The position numbers were made by a program, and so were the translations under genes. Under the pieces are notes generated by a model. That model was given only the letters and a program-made list of their open reading frames with translations, searched no databases and was not told the DNA's origin. A stretch of 64,000 nt of DNA from Psychrobacter sp. FDAARGOS_221 (GTDB taxonomy: Bacteria > Pseudomonadota > Gammaproteobacteria > Pseudomonadales > Moraxellaceae). This document shows, piece by piece, positions 37,947 to 46,255 of this stretch. The stretch spans positions 62,001 through 126,000 of the forward strand of contig NZ_NWFK02000001.1 in the NCBI RefSeq assembly GCF_002313155.2, read 5' to 3'. The number at the start of each line of letters is the position of its first letter. Position 1 is the first letter of the stretch.

Positions 37947-39067
37947 CCAAACACCTTTTGTTCTAGATAAGATAACTGCTCAACATTATTTAAATTTAAT
38001 ATCTTCATCGCAGTATTGACAGATAAGTTACTATCCCATACAGCAGAAATTACTTGTTGCAAATAAATTTTTCCAAATTTATTTGCAGCAGAATACTGTC
38101 TACCTGTTTTTCCAAATCCCGCACTACTCTTGGAAGATAGCTGCTCCAAATAATCATTTAGCTCTTCTTGAGAGATTCTACCAGTGAGCTTTAATTGAAT
38201 TGCAATAGCTTGCTTGCTCACTTTCAATTTTTTCCTAATAACTTCGACATTATTTTTCAGGGATAATTTATTATCATAATTTTCCTGAAGCTCTAACTCA
38301 GGCACAAGCACATATCCAGCAACTTCATTGCAATATTTTTCAATATCATAATTACTTTTCAGTATTTTTCCATCGATTGCACTTTCACGCAGACCCAAAT
38401 GAACTAATTCATGAACCATGGTAAATAGTTTTCTAGAGTTGGTTTGACCACTAGAAAGAATGGTAATAATAGGCAATAGAGGGTAATAGAGAGCCATACC
38501 CTCTGAACCGATTTTTTTACGTGATATCTCAAAAACTAATATGTCTTTTTTTTCGACTAAAATACGCCATGATTTATAATAGTCATCATCACCGTCTACT
38601 TTAAAGTTAGCATTAGAAACTCCTAAGAACTCCCTAATAGCCAAAGAATCTTTTAAACTATTATTTCCTTGTAACTTAAGCTTGAAGGATGATGGCTCAA
38701 CATCTAAGCACTCATAGGTATAAATTAAGTCCTCTCGACCGCTAGTTACCTCTTTAATTACTCTTTTGAGTTGGTATTGGTTTTCTTCATCTAATATATC
38801 ACTTTGGTTTCGATGATCTATCAAATCAGGAAGATTGGACTTCTGTAGTTTATTTGATAAAAGATAGAATTCAGGTATCAGTAGAACCTTAGCGATATTC
38901 TCAAGTTGATTAAAGGTAAGCAACTCTGAATGCTCACTATTCTCGGCCTTTATGATTTTGTTTAATGGCACTCTAGATTTTTTAGACAGCAGTTCCCTAG
39001 AAAGCGACAATTGCTCTCTATAATGGCGTAAGGCCATTGGGGAATGAGTTATGAGTTTATTGGCCAT
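37943..39067 (-). CDS. XRE-family regulator fused to ImmA/IrrE metallopeptidase, predicted antitoxin
   Basis: 374 aa. Residues about 8-70 form an XRE-type helix-turn-helix (ALRHYREQLSLSRELLSKKS, then LTFNQLENIAKVL). The middle holds the peptidase motif HELVH (219-223), with the downstream CNEVAGYVLVP providing the third ligand. This arrangement is the COG2856-type antitoxin that represses its own operon and controls a partner toxin. It is cotranscribed with the DUF4411 gene (4-base overlap). Strongly AT-rich, like the rest of this segment. Minus-strand start context lacks a strong ribosome binding site. Confidence 0.82.
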   Translation of the reverse strand: MANKLITHSPMALRHYREQLSLSRELLSKKSRVPLNKIIKAENSEHSELLTFNQLENIAKVLLIPEFYLLSNKLQKSNLPDLIDHRNQSDILDEENQYQLKRVIKEVTSGREDLIYTYECLDVEPSSFKLKLQGNNSLKDSLAIREFLGVSNANFKVDGDDDYYKSWRILVEKKDILVFEISRKKIGSEGMALYYPLLPIITILSSGQTNSRKLFTMVHELVHLGLRESAIDGKILKSNYDIEKYCNEVAGYVLVPELELQENYDNKLSLKNNVEVIRKKLKVSKQAIAIQLKLTGRISQEELNDYLEQLSSKSSAGFGKTGRQYSAANKFGKIYLQQVISAVWDSNLSVNTAMKILNLNNVEQLSYLEQKVFG

Positions 39068-39229
39068 ATTCTCACTGTCTTTTTATTTCAAGTGGTAGTT
39101 AGGCATTTTATCATATCTAGTTGATACTCGATATTTAATTTAATTAATACATCAACCTCTTCTTTTCTCGTTGAACAGTTCTGCTTCAACACAGTCCGCA
39201 GTTTCAAAATCAATATCATAGCCATCGAC

Positions 39230-39382
39230 ATGAGTCTTGTAATATTCGAAGGTGAGAAAGTTAACGCAACCACAGGTAAAATACTAGTCACCTATCATGT
39301 CAATATTTGGGACGAAAAGACCAAAAAATTCAAAACGAAACTGGTTGAGCAGTCTAAAACTTTTAAAATGGACTATGATTAG
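39230..39382 (+). pseudogene. Possible 3' remnant of a gene, followed by a terminator
   Basis: A plus-strand frame reads MSLVIFEGEKVNATTGKILV, continues TYHVNIWDEKTKKFKTKLVE and stops with MDYD at 39382. It is open upstream to about 39182 without a plausible start or ribosome binding site. A good terminator follows 36 bases later, so this looks like the end of a real gene whose 5' part was lost. The parent family is not recognised. Confidence 0.35.
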
Positions 39383-39417
39383 TTTTAAACAACCTTTTCT
39401 TATAATGATATCTTTTA

Positions 39418-39452
39418 AAGCCAAGTTTATGGTTTAAACTTGGCTTGTTTTA
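39418..39452 (+). terminator. Rho-independent terminator after the remnant
   Basis: AAGCCAAGTTTA pairs with TAAACTTGGCTT around a five-base loop, followed by GTTTTA. No intact plus-strand gene precedes it in this segment. Confidence 0.7.
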
Positions 39453-39550
39453 TTATTACCTGCATTTCTTTAGACGCCTGCTACAAATCCTTTTACTTAC
39501 CATGCGCGCTACTACCACCCGGCAGGCACTCACACGACTCACTCCAACAC

Positions 39551-40000
39551 TTAAATACGCGCATTATCAAATCCATAATTAATGGTAACTGGATGACAAA
39601 GAGCCTTTAAATTATTAGCAAAGTTATCACCAGGGGTAGGGTAGTAATAATCCAGTGGCATAGCCTCAGCGAGTTCATTTCGCATTGGATCTTGAGATAG
39701 ACGCCATACAACTGTACCGGCTGAATCAACCTCGGTGATTTCAGCAATTTTAATACTCATATTAGTGCAATTTGCGCTTTGTAGCATCATAGTGCCAGCA
39801 CCGTCAGGATGCATCAATGGCTGATCTGATGGATTTAAAACCCACATACTTACTAACAAGTTACCTTCAGGATCATACCTTGAAATAATACTGTCTTTAT
39901 CAAAGAACATAGGGTTTCCTTCTTCCGATAAATCAATCCAGTTTTCAGCGTTGGCATTAAGACTGAGACCAACAAAAAATAGTAGTATAAGCTTTTTCAA
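39551..40000 (-). CDS. Small secreted protein, surface-adhesin protein E-like, with TTG start
   Basis: 149 aa from a TTG at 40000. The choice rests on GGAGG five bases upstream (part of GGAGGTGAT, a near-perfect anti-16S match); the earlier GTG at 40006 overlaps that site. Signal peptide MKKLILLFFVGLSLNANA, then AENWIDLSEEGNPMFFDKDS, the adhesin E-like opening. It is related in architecture to the product at 36809-37246. Two Cys (ANCTNM, ALCHP) may form a disulfide. Function unknown. Confidence 0.7.
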   Translation of the reverse strand: MKKLILLFFVGLSLNANAENWIDLSEEGNPMFFDKDSIISRYDPEGNLLVSMWVLNPSDQPLMHPDGAGTMMLQSANCTNMSIKIAEITEVDSAGTVVWRLSQDPMRNELAEAMPLDYYYPTPGDNFANNLKALCHPVTINYGFDNARI

Positions 40001-40107
40001 AATCACCTCCTGAGTTAATTTAAAAGCTTTGCTAATCCTGGTTTAATATAGTTAGACTTAACCTTTTTGACCTTATATACAACAACTTTTCAATTTACGA
40101 TTAAAGC

Positions 40108-40335
40108 CTATCTCAACTTCTTCTTATGTTCGATCGCCACATCACAAATCTCGAAGTGTGCATGACGGCTATCAATGATAGGGAAATCAGGATTTGATGG
40201 CACAAGCTCGCAGTATTCAATGAAACCTTGTTTGTCATTCGCAACAGCAAGATTATGCTGCTTATAGTCGTCTCCAACATAGTCAGCGACAGCCTGCTTT
40301 GGATTGCCTTCATAAGCTGTTTTATAAAAGGCCAT
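40108..40335 (-). pseudogene. Truncated SnoaL/NTF2-like gene
   Basis: A 75-aa frame. Its first ~48 residues, MAFYKTAYEGNPKQAVADYV and the next stretch GDDYKQHNLAVANDKQGFIE, match the SnoaL-like family, whose members are about 120-140 residues. After that the sequence departs from the family (CELVPSNPDFPIID) and stops early. The usual ~10 residues before AFY are cut by an in-frame stop. It is probably a broken gene at the tRNA-proximal end of the accessory segment. Confidence 0.55.
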
Positions 40336-40570
40336 GGCATGTTTTCAAATGCTACTTAAGCTGTTATCTAAACTATTGTATTCTGCTATTGTTGAGGTTC
40401 ACTATTAAATATAGCTTAGGCAGGTGTCTAGCGTAGGGGTAGTTGTTTGCAAGTTTTTAATTAATACCAGGCTACTATTGCTATATTTATCTTTTATTGG
40501 TTTCAATACCAACAATAATACCAACATTTTATATAATCTGATATAGCTCTTTATAATCCCAAAGTGTATC

Positions 40571-40614
40571 AAACGCCCATAAAAAAAGGCCTACCGAATA
40601 TGACGGTAAGCCTT
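40571..40614 (-). terminator. tRNA terminator and right copy of the ~43-bp direct repeat
   Basis: Read on the minus strand, AAGGCTTACC, a nine-base loop and GGTAGGCCTT are followed by TTTTT, an intrinsic terminator 24 bases beyond the tRNA 3' end. The same block recurs at 36661-36703, so it also marks the right border of the accessory segment. Confidence 0.7.
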
Positions 40615-40637
40615 GAATACGTACTGATATAAGAATT

Positions 40638-40714
40638 TGGTGGGCCCAGTAGGACTTGAACCTACGACCAAAGGATTATGAGTCCTCTGCTCTAACCAAC
40701 TGAGCTATGAGCCC
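40638..40714 (-). tRNA. tRNA with CAU anticodon (Met elongator or Ile2)
   Basis: 77 nt including an encoded CCA. Acceptor GGGCTCA pairs with TGGGCCC, the D-arm is AGCTCAGTTGGTTAGAGC, and the anticodon arm AGGACTCATAATCCT has loop CTCATAA with CAT. The T-arm is GTAGGTTCAAGTCCTAC. The C4-G69 pair and the TTGGTC variable region look more like Ile2 (which would need TilS lysidine) than elongator Met, but I cannot decide. It is not an initiator because the initiator-specific GGG/CCC anticodon stem is absent. Confidence 0.92.
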
Positions 40715-40749
40715 TGAATATTAGCTAATAGTATAGCGTTAATAGACGC

Positions 40750-40780
40750 ATTATATTACCTGATTTATATTTTTTTGCAA
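40750..40780 (-). promoter_or_regulatory. Promoter of the tRNA gene
   Basis: On the minus strand TTGCAA (40775-40780) and TATAAT (40750-40755) are 19 bases apart, with a run of As just after the -35. The leader to the tRNA is about 35 bases. Confidence 0.5.
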
Positions 40781-40800
40781 GCCAAAATAGCAGGTTTTAC

Positions 40801-42105
40801 TCAACTTTTTTCAATTAGATCCTGAATGGCCTCAATGCGGGCAGCTTCGATAGCAGCCCCAATAGCGCTGCCTTGTAAGCTGCTATCAACATCCTTAATG
40901 CTAATCTTTTGATAGGCCTCAATATAACGCTGAAACTCAAGTTGTTGGTAGCTAAGCTCAAACACTTTGTGTAAGGTCATTAATGCCATTAAAGTTTCAG
41001 GGTCTTTATCAGCTTTGTTGGCAGCAATTAGTGCTGCTATTTGTGATGCTTGGGGCTGATTGCTAATAAAGTAGGGAAAACTATTGATATAGCTGCTATT
41101 AAACTGAGCAATCTTTTTAGGCACCTTCAAAGACGCAGCCAATTGCTTTGACTGTTCGGACCACTGTTGCAAGACTGCAGATGATATTTGAGCGTCATCA
41201 TCTAACTCATTTGGTGTTACTGTATCATGGTTGTTATGAGCATCTAAGCTGGTCTTAGTAATAAACTTATTGGAAATTTCATAGATGGTTTTAATTAAAG
41301 AAGGCGCTGCAAAGCTGCTCATCAATATACTCCAGCGCTGCGTTAAATCTAGTGACATAGACGCCGCTAATTGTAGCGCTTGGAATACAAAGTCTTGGTG
41401 AGTAACAGTGGTTTGATGGTCATTAAAATCAAAGGCTTGTGCTAAATTAGGCAATACCTGTGATAAAGCACCCAAGTCGAGCAGACAGTCTATATAAGCC
41501 TGTGGTGCTGATTGCATCAGTGCACGGCTGGTTTCTTGCCACACTCGCTCTGCCGTTAAGTGCTGTAATTCATCAGACTCGATAATTTGAGTAATAAGCT
41601 GCTTGGTTTCATCTGCGATACTAAATCTATAGTCTGTGTTATAAAAACGACCATAAAAACGAGCAATGCGTAGCACCCGCAATGGGTCTTCGCTAAACGC
41701 CTCTGACACATGACGCAATACCTTGTTTTTAATATCGTCAATACCGCCATAATAATCAATGACTTCACCACTGACCGGCGTATCATCCACTAAGCTTTTA
41801 ACCTCTATCGCCATGGCATTGATGGTCAAATCGCGCCGTTTTAGGTCTTCTTCTAAGCTGACATCGGGTGCTGCATAGACCTCAAAACCTTTATAACCTT
41901 TACCTGATTTACGTTCGGTTCGAGCAAGCGCATACTCAGCCCTGGTTGTCGGGTGCAAGAAGACAGGGAAGTCTGCGCCGACTTGAATAAAGCCAGCATC
42001 GAGCATCTCCTGAGGTGTGGCGCCAACTACCACATAATCTTTATCGGTAAAATGGCGACCAAGAAGTTGATCTCTAACAGCACCGCCTACGATATAAACT
42101 TGCAT
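40801..42105 (-). CDS. cca: CCA tRNA nucleotidyltransferase, HD motif lost
   Basis: 434 aa class II CCA-adding enzyme that repairs or completes tRNA 3' ends. The head domain has GGAVRD (7-12) and the metal pair in [10 protein letters not shown], followed by [10 protein letters not shown] and [16 protein letters not shown]. coli Cca also has a C-terminal HD phosphohydrolase; the matching region here ([15 protein letters not shown]) lacks the His-Asp pair. The C-terminal ~200 residues otherwise have the length of that domain. It is followed by the tRNA-CAU gene, which already encodes its CCA. Confidence 0.92.
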   Translation of the reverse strand: MQVYIVGGAVRDQLLGRHFTDKDYVVVGATPQEMLDAGFIQVGADFPVFLHPTTRAEYALARTERKSGKGYKGFEVYAAPDVSLEEDLKRRDLTINAMAIEVKSLVDDTPVSGEVIDYYGGIDDIKNKVLRHVSEAFSEDPLRVLRIARFYGRFYNTDYRFSIADETKQLITQIIESDELQHLTAERVWQETSRALMQSAPQAYIDCLLDLGALSQVLPNLAQAFDFNDHQTTVTHQDFVFQALQLAASMSLDLTQRWSILMSSFAAPSLIKTIYEISNKFITKTSLDAHNNHDTVTPNELDDDAQISSAVLQQWSEQSKQLAASLKVPKKIAQFNSSYINSFPYFISNQPQASQIAALIAANKADKDPETLMALMTLHKVFELSYQQLEFQRYIEAYQKISIKDVDSSLQGSAIGAAIEAARIEAIQDLIEKS

Positions 42106-42160
42106 AGCTATCCCTTGTGGTTAGTTATTATTTATAGGCCAATTAAATCATTTATTTCAG

Positions 42161-42208
42161 TAGCTATTATAGTACCTGTTTTAGTAGCTATTATAGTACC
42201 TGTTTTGG
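42161..42208. repeat. Two-copy 24-bp tandem repeat
   Basis: TAGCTATTATAGTACCTGTT followed by TTAG or TTGG, twice in a row with one difference. A partial third unit (TAG) follows and a partial first lies before it. It sits between the divergent cca and BLUF genes, about 55 bases upstream of the cca start. Confidence 0.8.
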
Positions 42209-42306
42209 TAGATATAGTTTTTAGTACTTAAAAAGTGAGAGTGGAGCATAGGATTTTAGTCTGAGTCAATAATTAAGATTATTTAAATCTATAGCCACAG
42301 CGTTTT

Positions 42307-42315
42307 TGCTATAAT
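42307..42315 (+). promoter_or_regulatory. Extended -10 promoter of the BLUF gene
   Basis: TGCTATAAT at 42307-42315 gives an extended -10; no good -35 is present 17 bases upstream. The transcript would have a leader of about 125 bases before the chosen start. Confidence 0.4.
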
Positions 42316-42447
42316 CCTTATTTAGTACTGTCGTATCGTAATGAGCGACTAAAATTGATACCTATATATCGTTATGATGTATTGCAGATTATCACTGATA
42401 CTATTAACAATTTAGATTATACTCAAGCAATAGTGGAGTTAATATTA

Positions 42448-43098
42448 ATGATGATCTCAAATAAAAACCAGTTAACTAAAGCTTTGGTCAATGTAGCAGA
42501 TCATGAGCTAATCAGACTGGTTTACGTTAGCAAAATTAGCAAAGCAACCAGGTCTGACCCTCTATTGTTTGAACATATCAGATTGCATGCTGAGGATTAT
42601 AACCGCAAAAATAATATCAAAGGCATGCTTTGTAATGACCATCAGTATTTTTTGCAATGCTTAGAAGGTCAAAAGCAGTTAGTCGTGCTTTTAATGCAGC
42701 GAATATTTGATGATAAACGCCATAATAAGGTAAACATTATCCTGCTAAAAGATATTAAAGAGTTTATCTTTCACGATTGGCGCATGCGTAGTTTTAATCT
42801 TGATCAAAGATTATGGACACCAACTTCGCTTCAAGCTAATAGTCCTGAGTTAAAGGAGTTCCTGCCATTTAATCCCCTAACCTGGTCACCCTGGTTTATT
42901 GAGCATTTTTTAAAGACTATGCAAAAGTTTGATGACTCTCATCAGAGTTATGAAGCCGATCAGGAGTCTTATAATATTATCAGAGACCCACAGTCACGAA
43001 TGATTAGTTGGTTTGATTCAGGTGTTTTACACTGGGTGTTATTTGGGTTGGTCGTGCTGTTGCTAATCTTATTAATCAACTTTAATACACTTTTTTAA
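42448..43098 (+). CDS. BLUF blue-light photoreceptor with C-terminal membrane anchor
   Basis: 216 aa from the ATG at 42448, nine bases after GGAG; an upstream TTG frame is unlikely. Residues about 20-115 form a BLUF domain that binds FAD and senses blue light: Tyr26 (LIRLVYVSK), Asn52, Gln70 (YFLQCLEG), Trp111 and Met113 (DWRMRSF). Asn-Gln-Trp-Met spacing equals that of AppA (18, 41 and 2). A ~75-residue linker follows, then a hydrophobic helix at about 193-213 (VLHWVLFGLVVLLLILLINF), so the protein is tail-anchored. No output enzyme domain is seen. It converges on maeB. Confidence 0.85.
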   Translation: MMISNKNQLTKALVNVADHELIRLVYVSKISKATRSDPLLFEHIRLHAEDYNRKNNIKGMLCNDHQYFLQCLEGQKQLVVLLMQRIFDDKRHNKVNIILLKDIKEFIFHDWRMRSFNLDQRLWTPTSLQANSPELKEFLPFNPLTWSPWFIEHFLKTMQKFDDSHQSYEADQESYNIIRDPQSRMISWFDSGVLHWVLFGLVVLLLILLINFNTLF

Positions 43099-43164
43099 TT
43101 TGCTGATTTAATCCAAATCCTACTTTCTAATTCATAGCAGCCTATTTAGGTCAGAGTTAGATAT

Positions 43165-43194
43165 AAAATAAGCCAGCAAATGCTGGCTTATTTT
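43165..43194. terminator. Bidirectional rho-independent terminator
   Basis: AAAATAAGCCAGCA and TGCTGGCTTATTTT form a perfect 14-bp stem around AA, between the convergent BLUF and maeB genes. Confidence 0.85.
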
Positions 43195-43259
43195 ATGACT
43201 CAAAATTTTATAGACGTAGATGTAAGTTGCCTAGCAGCGCTTAGCAACTTGCCTACACA

Positions 43260-45599
43260 TTAATCATTTGCGTTGGCTTCAATATCTTGAGCTTCAGTAA
43301 CCGCTAGTGCAGTCATGTTAACCACACGACGAGCAGTAGCTGATGGCGTTAAGATATGAACTGGCTTGTTAGCGCCCAGTAAGATTGGACCAATTGATGC
43401 GCTGCCAGTTGCTGTTTTTAACAGATTGAAGGCGATGTTAGCAGCATCGAGCGTTGGCATAATCAATAAGTTAGCTGGGCCATTTAACACGCTATGAGGG
43501 AAGTCATGGCGACGAATGTTATCATCTAACGCTGCATCACCATGCATCTCGCCATCAAACTCAAAGTCAACACTCATCTCTGTCAACAGCTCATAAACAC
43601 GGCGCATTTTAATAGCGCTGTCACGGTTAGAGGTACCAAAGTTTGAGTGCGATAGTAGAGCTACCCGTGGTTTGATGCCAAAGCGTCGCATTTCATTAAC
43701 GGCAAGCACTGTCATTTCGGCTAATTGCTCAGCGGTTGGGTCTTCATGAATATAAGTATCGGCGATGAATAAGTTGCGGTTTTGCATTAATACCGCGTTC
43801 ATAGAATAAAAATCAGTAACATTATCAAGTTTGCCAATGACTTTGCGCACATAGTCTAAGTGCAGGTGATAATGGCTGAAAGTACCACAGATCATACCAT
43901 CGGCATCGCCTTTTTCTACCAGCAATGAACCGATAAGGGTTGTTTTACGACGAACATCACGGCGGGCTAGTTCGATACTGACGCCATTGCGTTTGTTCTT
44001 CTCGTAGTAGAATGACCAGTAGTCTCTGTAACGTGGATCATCATCTTGATTAACAATTTCAAGATTCTCACCCGCTTTTAAGCGTAGGCCAAGGGCTTGA
44101 ATTTGTGACTCAATAATAGCAGGACGACCCACTAAGATTGGCTTAGCCAGACCTTCATCGACAACTACTTGTACTGCGCGCAATACATCTGGATCTTCAC
44201 CTTCACAGTAAACGATACGCTTAGGATCTTCTTTAGCACGCGCGAACAGCGGCTTCATAACGAAGGCTGAGTTATAAACGAAAGCAGACAACTTCTGACG
44301 ATAAGCTTGGAAGTCATCGATAGGCAGGGTAGCAACACCAGACTCCATCGCCGCTTTAGCAACAGCCGATGCAATCTCAATGATTAAGTTTGGCTCTAGT
44401 GGGCCAGGGATAAGGTAGTTTTTACCGAAGGTTTTACTAGAGTCAATGTATTTCTGACCTTGTAGCGGTGTGGCTTCAACGTGTGCCATTGCTGCAATCG
44501 CGTGTACACAAGCAATCTTCATTTCCTCATTGATCATGGTAGCGCCCACATCTAGTGCACCACGGAAGATATAAGGGAAACATAACGCGTTGTTTACTTG
44601 GTTTGGATAGTCAGAACGACCCGTTGCCATGATTACATCATCACGTACTGAGTGTGCGACTTCTGGCATAATTTCTGGTGTTGGGTTGGCCAGTGCGAAG
44701 ATAATTGGATCGCGTGCCATACGCTTAACCATATCAACGCTTAAAATGCCTGGCATTGATAGACCTAAGAATAAGTCAGCATCGTCCATCACATCGTCAA
44801 GGGTTTTAGCCTCTGTATCACGGGCATAGCGCTGCTTAGTTTCGTCTAAGTTTTCACGCTTAGTAGAGACAATACCACGCGAGTCAGATACGAAGATATT
44901 CGACTTTTGCACACCTAACGCACAGATTAAGTCTAAGCAAGAGATGGCTGCGGCACCGGCACCTGAACAAACGACTTTAATGTCTTCAATCTTTTTATCA
45001 ATAAGTTGTAGTGCATTAATTAACGCAGCACCAACGATAATGGAGGTGCCATGTTGGTCATCGTGGAATACCGGAATGTTCATACGTTTACGTAATTCAC
45101 GTTCGATTTTGAAACATTCTGGTGCTTTAATATCTTCTAGGTTGATACCACCAAATGTTGGTTCAAGCGCAACAACTGCTTCAATAAATTTGTCTGGATC
45201 ATTTTGAGCGACTTCGATATCAAATACATCAATACCAGCAAATCTTTTGAATAAAACACCTTTACCTTCCATCACAGGCTTAGATGCCAATGGACCGATA
45301 TTTCCTAAACCAAGTACCGCTGTACCGTTAGTAATGACACCAACTAAGTTGCTACGCGCTGTATATTTTGCTGCAAGCTTTGGGTCTCTTTGGATTTCAA
45401 GACAAGGTACGGCAACCCCTGGAGAATAGGCCAGTGCTAAATCGTGTTGGTTTGCAATTTGCTTAGTTGGCGTGACAGAGATTTTACCAGGAATAGGGTG
45501 CTCATGATAATGCAGCGCTGATTGCTCAAACTGCTCCTTATTCATTGCACTGATATTATTTGGTTCTGAGAGGGTGGTATTAGAAGTATTATTGCTCAT
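43260..45599 (-). CDS. maeB: NADP-dependent malic enzyme with phosphotransacetylase-like domain
   Basis: 779 aa from the ATG at 45599; the longer frame begins with TTG. The N-terminal ~430 residues are the malic enzyme: [31 protein letters not shown] and [15 protein letters not shown] (nucleotide-binding region). The C-terminal ~330 residues resemble phosphate acetyltransferase ([16 protein letters not shown], then [19 protein letters not shown]) and usually act in regulation rather than catalysis. The enzyme converts malate to pyruvate and CO2 and makes NADPH. Length is standard for MaeB. Confidence 0.95.
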   Translation of the reverse strand: MSNNTSNTTLSEPNNISAMNKEQFEQSALHYHEHPIPGKISVTPTKQIANQHDLALAYSPGVAVPCLEIQRDPKLAAKYTARSNLVGVITNGTAVLGLGNIGPLASKPVMEGKGVLFKRFAGIDVFDIEVAQNDPDKFIEAVVALEPTFGGINLEDIKAPECFKIERELRKRMNIPVFHDDQHGTSIIVGAALINALQLIDKKIEDIKVVCSGAGAAAISCLDLICALGVQKSNIFVSDSRGIVSTKRENLDETKQRYARDTEAKTLDDVMDDADLFLGLSMPGILSVDMVKRMARDPIIFALANPTPEIMPEVAHSVRDDVIMATGRSDYPNQVNNALCFPYIFRGALDVGATMINEEMKIACVHAIAAMAHVEATPLQGQKYIDSSKTFGKNYLIPGPLEPNLIIEIASAVAKAAMESGVATLPIDDFQAYRQKLSAFVYNSAFVMKPLFARAKEDPKRIVYCEGEDPDVLRAVQVVVDEGLAKPILVGRPAIIESQIQALGLRLKAGENLEIVNQDDDPRYRDYWSFYYEKNKRNGVSIELARRDVRRKTTLIGSLLVEKGDADGMICGTFSHYHLHLDYVRKVIGKLDNVTDFYSMNAVLMQNRNLFIADTYIHEDPTAEQLAEMTVLAVNEMRRFGIKPRVALLSHSNFGTSNRDSAIKMRRVYELLTEMSVDFEFDGEMHGDAALDDNIRRHDFPHSVLNGPANLLIMPTLDAANIAFNLLKTATGSASIGPILLGANKPVHILTPSATARRVVNMTALAVTEAQDIEANAND

Positions 45600-46255
45600 G
45601 TTTAAGACCAATTATCTTTTGAAAAATGAAACCCGCAAATGGGAAACTCAAGGTGTAGTGGAACGATTAGACCGTTAAGGTCCTTTTTATAATATTACCA
45701 ACCTGCCTATGACGAAATCTTACTAATCCTTAGTAAAACCGAGTGTATCAAAACTAATCGTTGGTATGACACCCTCTTTATTAACATCATTGTTAGGCAA
45801 CTTAATTGGCAATCTGATCCTCTTTTAAAGAGAATTAATTAAGTAGGGTTGTTAAGTATACTCATTTTTAAGCGCTTAAACATAGTCGTAATAACAATTA
45901 TGACTGCGCATAATTAATGACATACTTAATATTATTAATTTGTCTTATTTAGCCATTCAGTTTTAAAGTGTAGCGTTTTAATAAGTCAGTTAATTGACAA
46001 GTTAAACGGTTTGAACCGCTTATGAATTGCTTTGATTTTTAAGCCATTGTAATAAATGACCCTAAATACATAAGCTTGAAATAAGCTAACCTAAAAAGCG
46101 CTATAAACAAACTAAAAACGACGTTATAAGACAATAAATAATGCCGCTTACGTTAGTAATGGTACGATTATACAGGTTTCGACACTGTTTATCTTGCGTA
46201 ACAGACTAACTAATTGATTTTTTGTATGAATAATGTTTTGGCTACCTCAAAAAAA
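45600..46255. other. Long AT-rich intergenic region between maeB and selO
   Basis: About 655 bases. It holds the 5' region of maeB on the minus strand and the 3' flank of selO, and no open frame of convincing length or start. I saw no strong hairpin terminator for selO and no tRNA or repeat. A small regulatory RNA cannot be excluded by eye. Confidence 0.4.

Noticed and set aside
42161..42208. CRISPR array
   Set aside because: The two units are directly adjacent with no spacer, and no cas gene is present; this is a plain tandem repeat. No other array was seen in the window.
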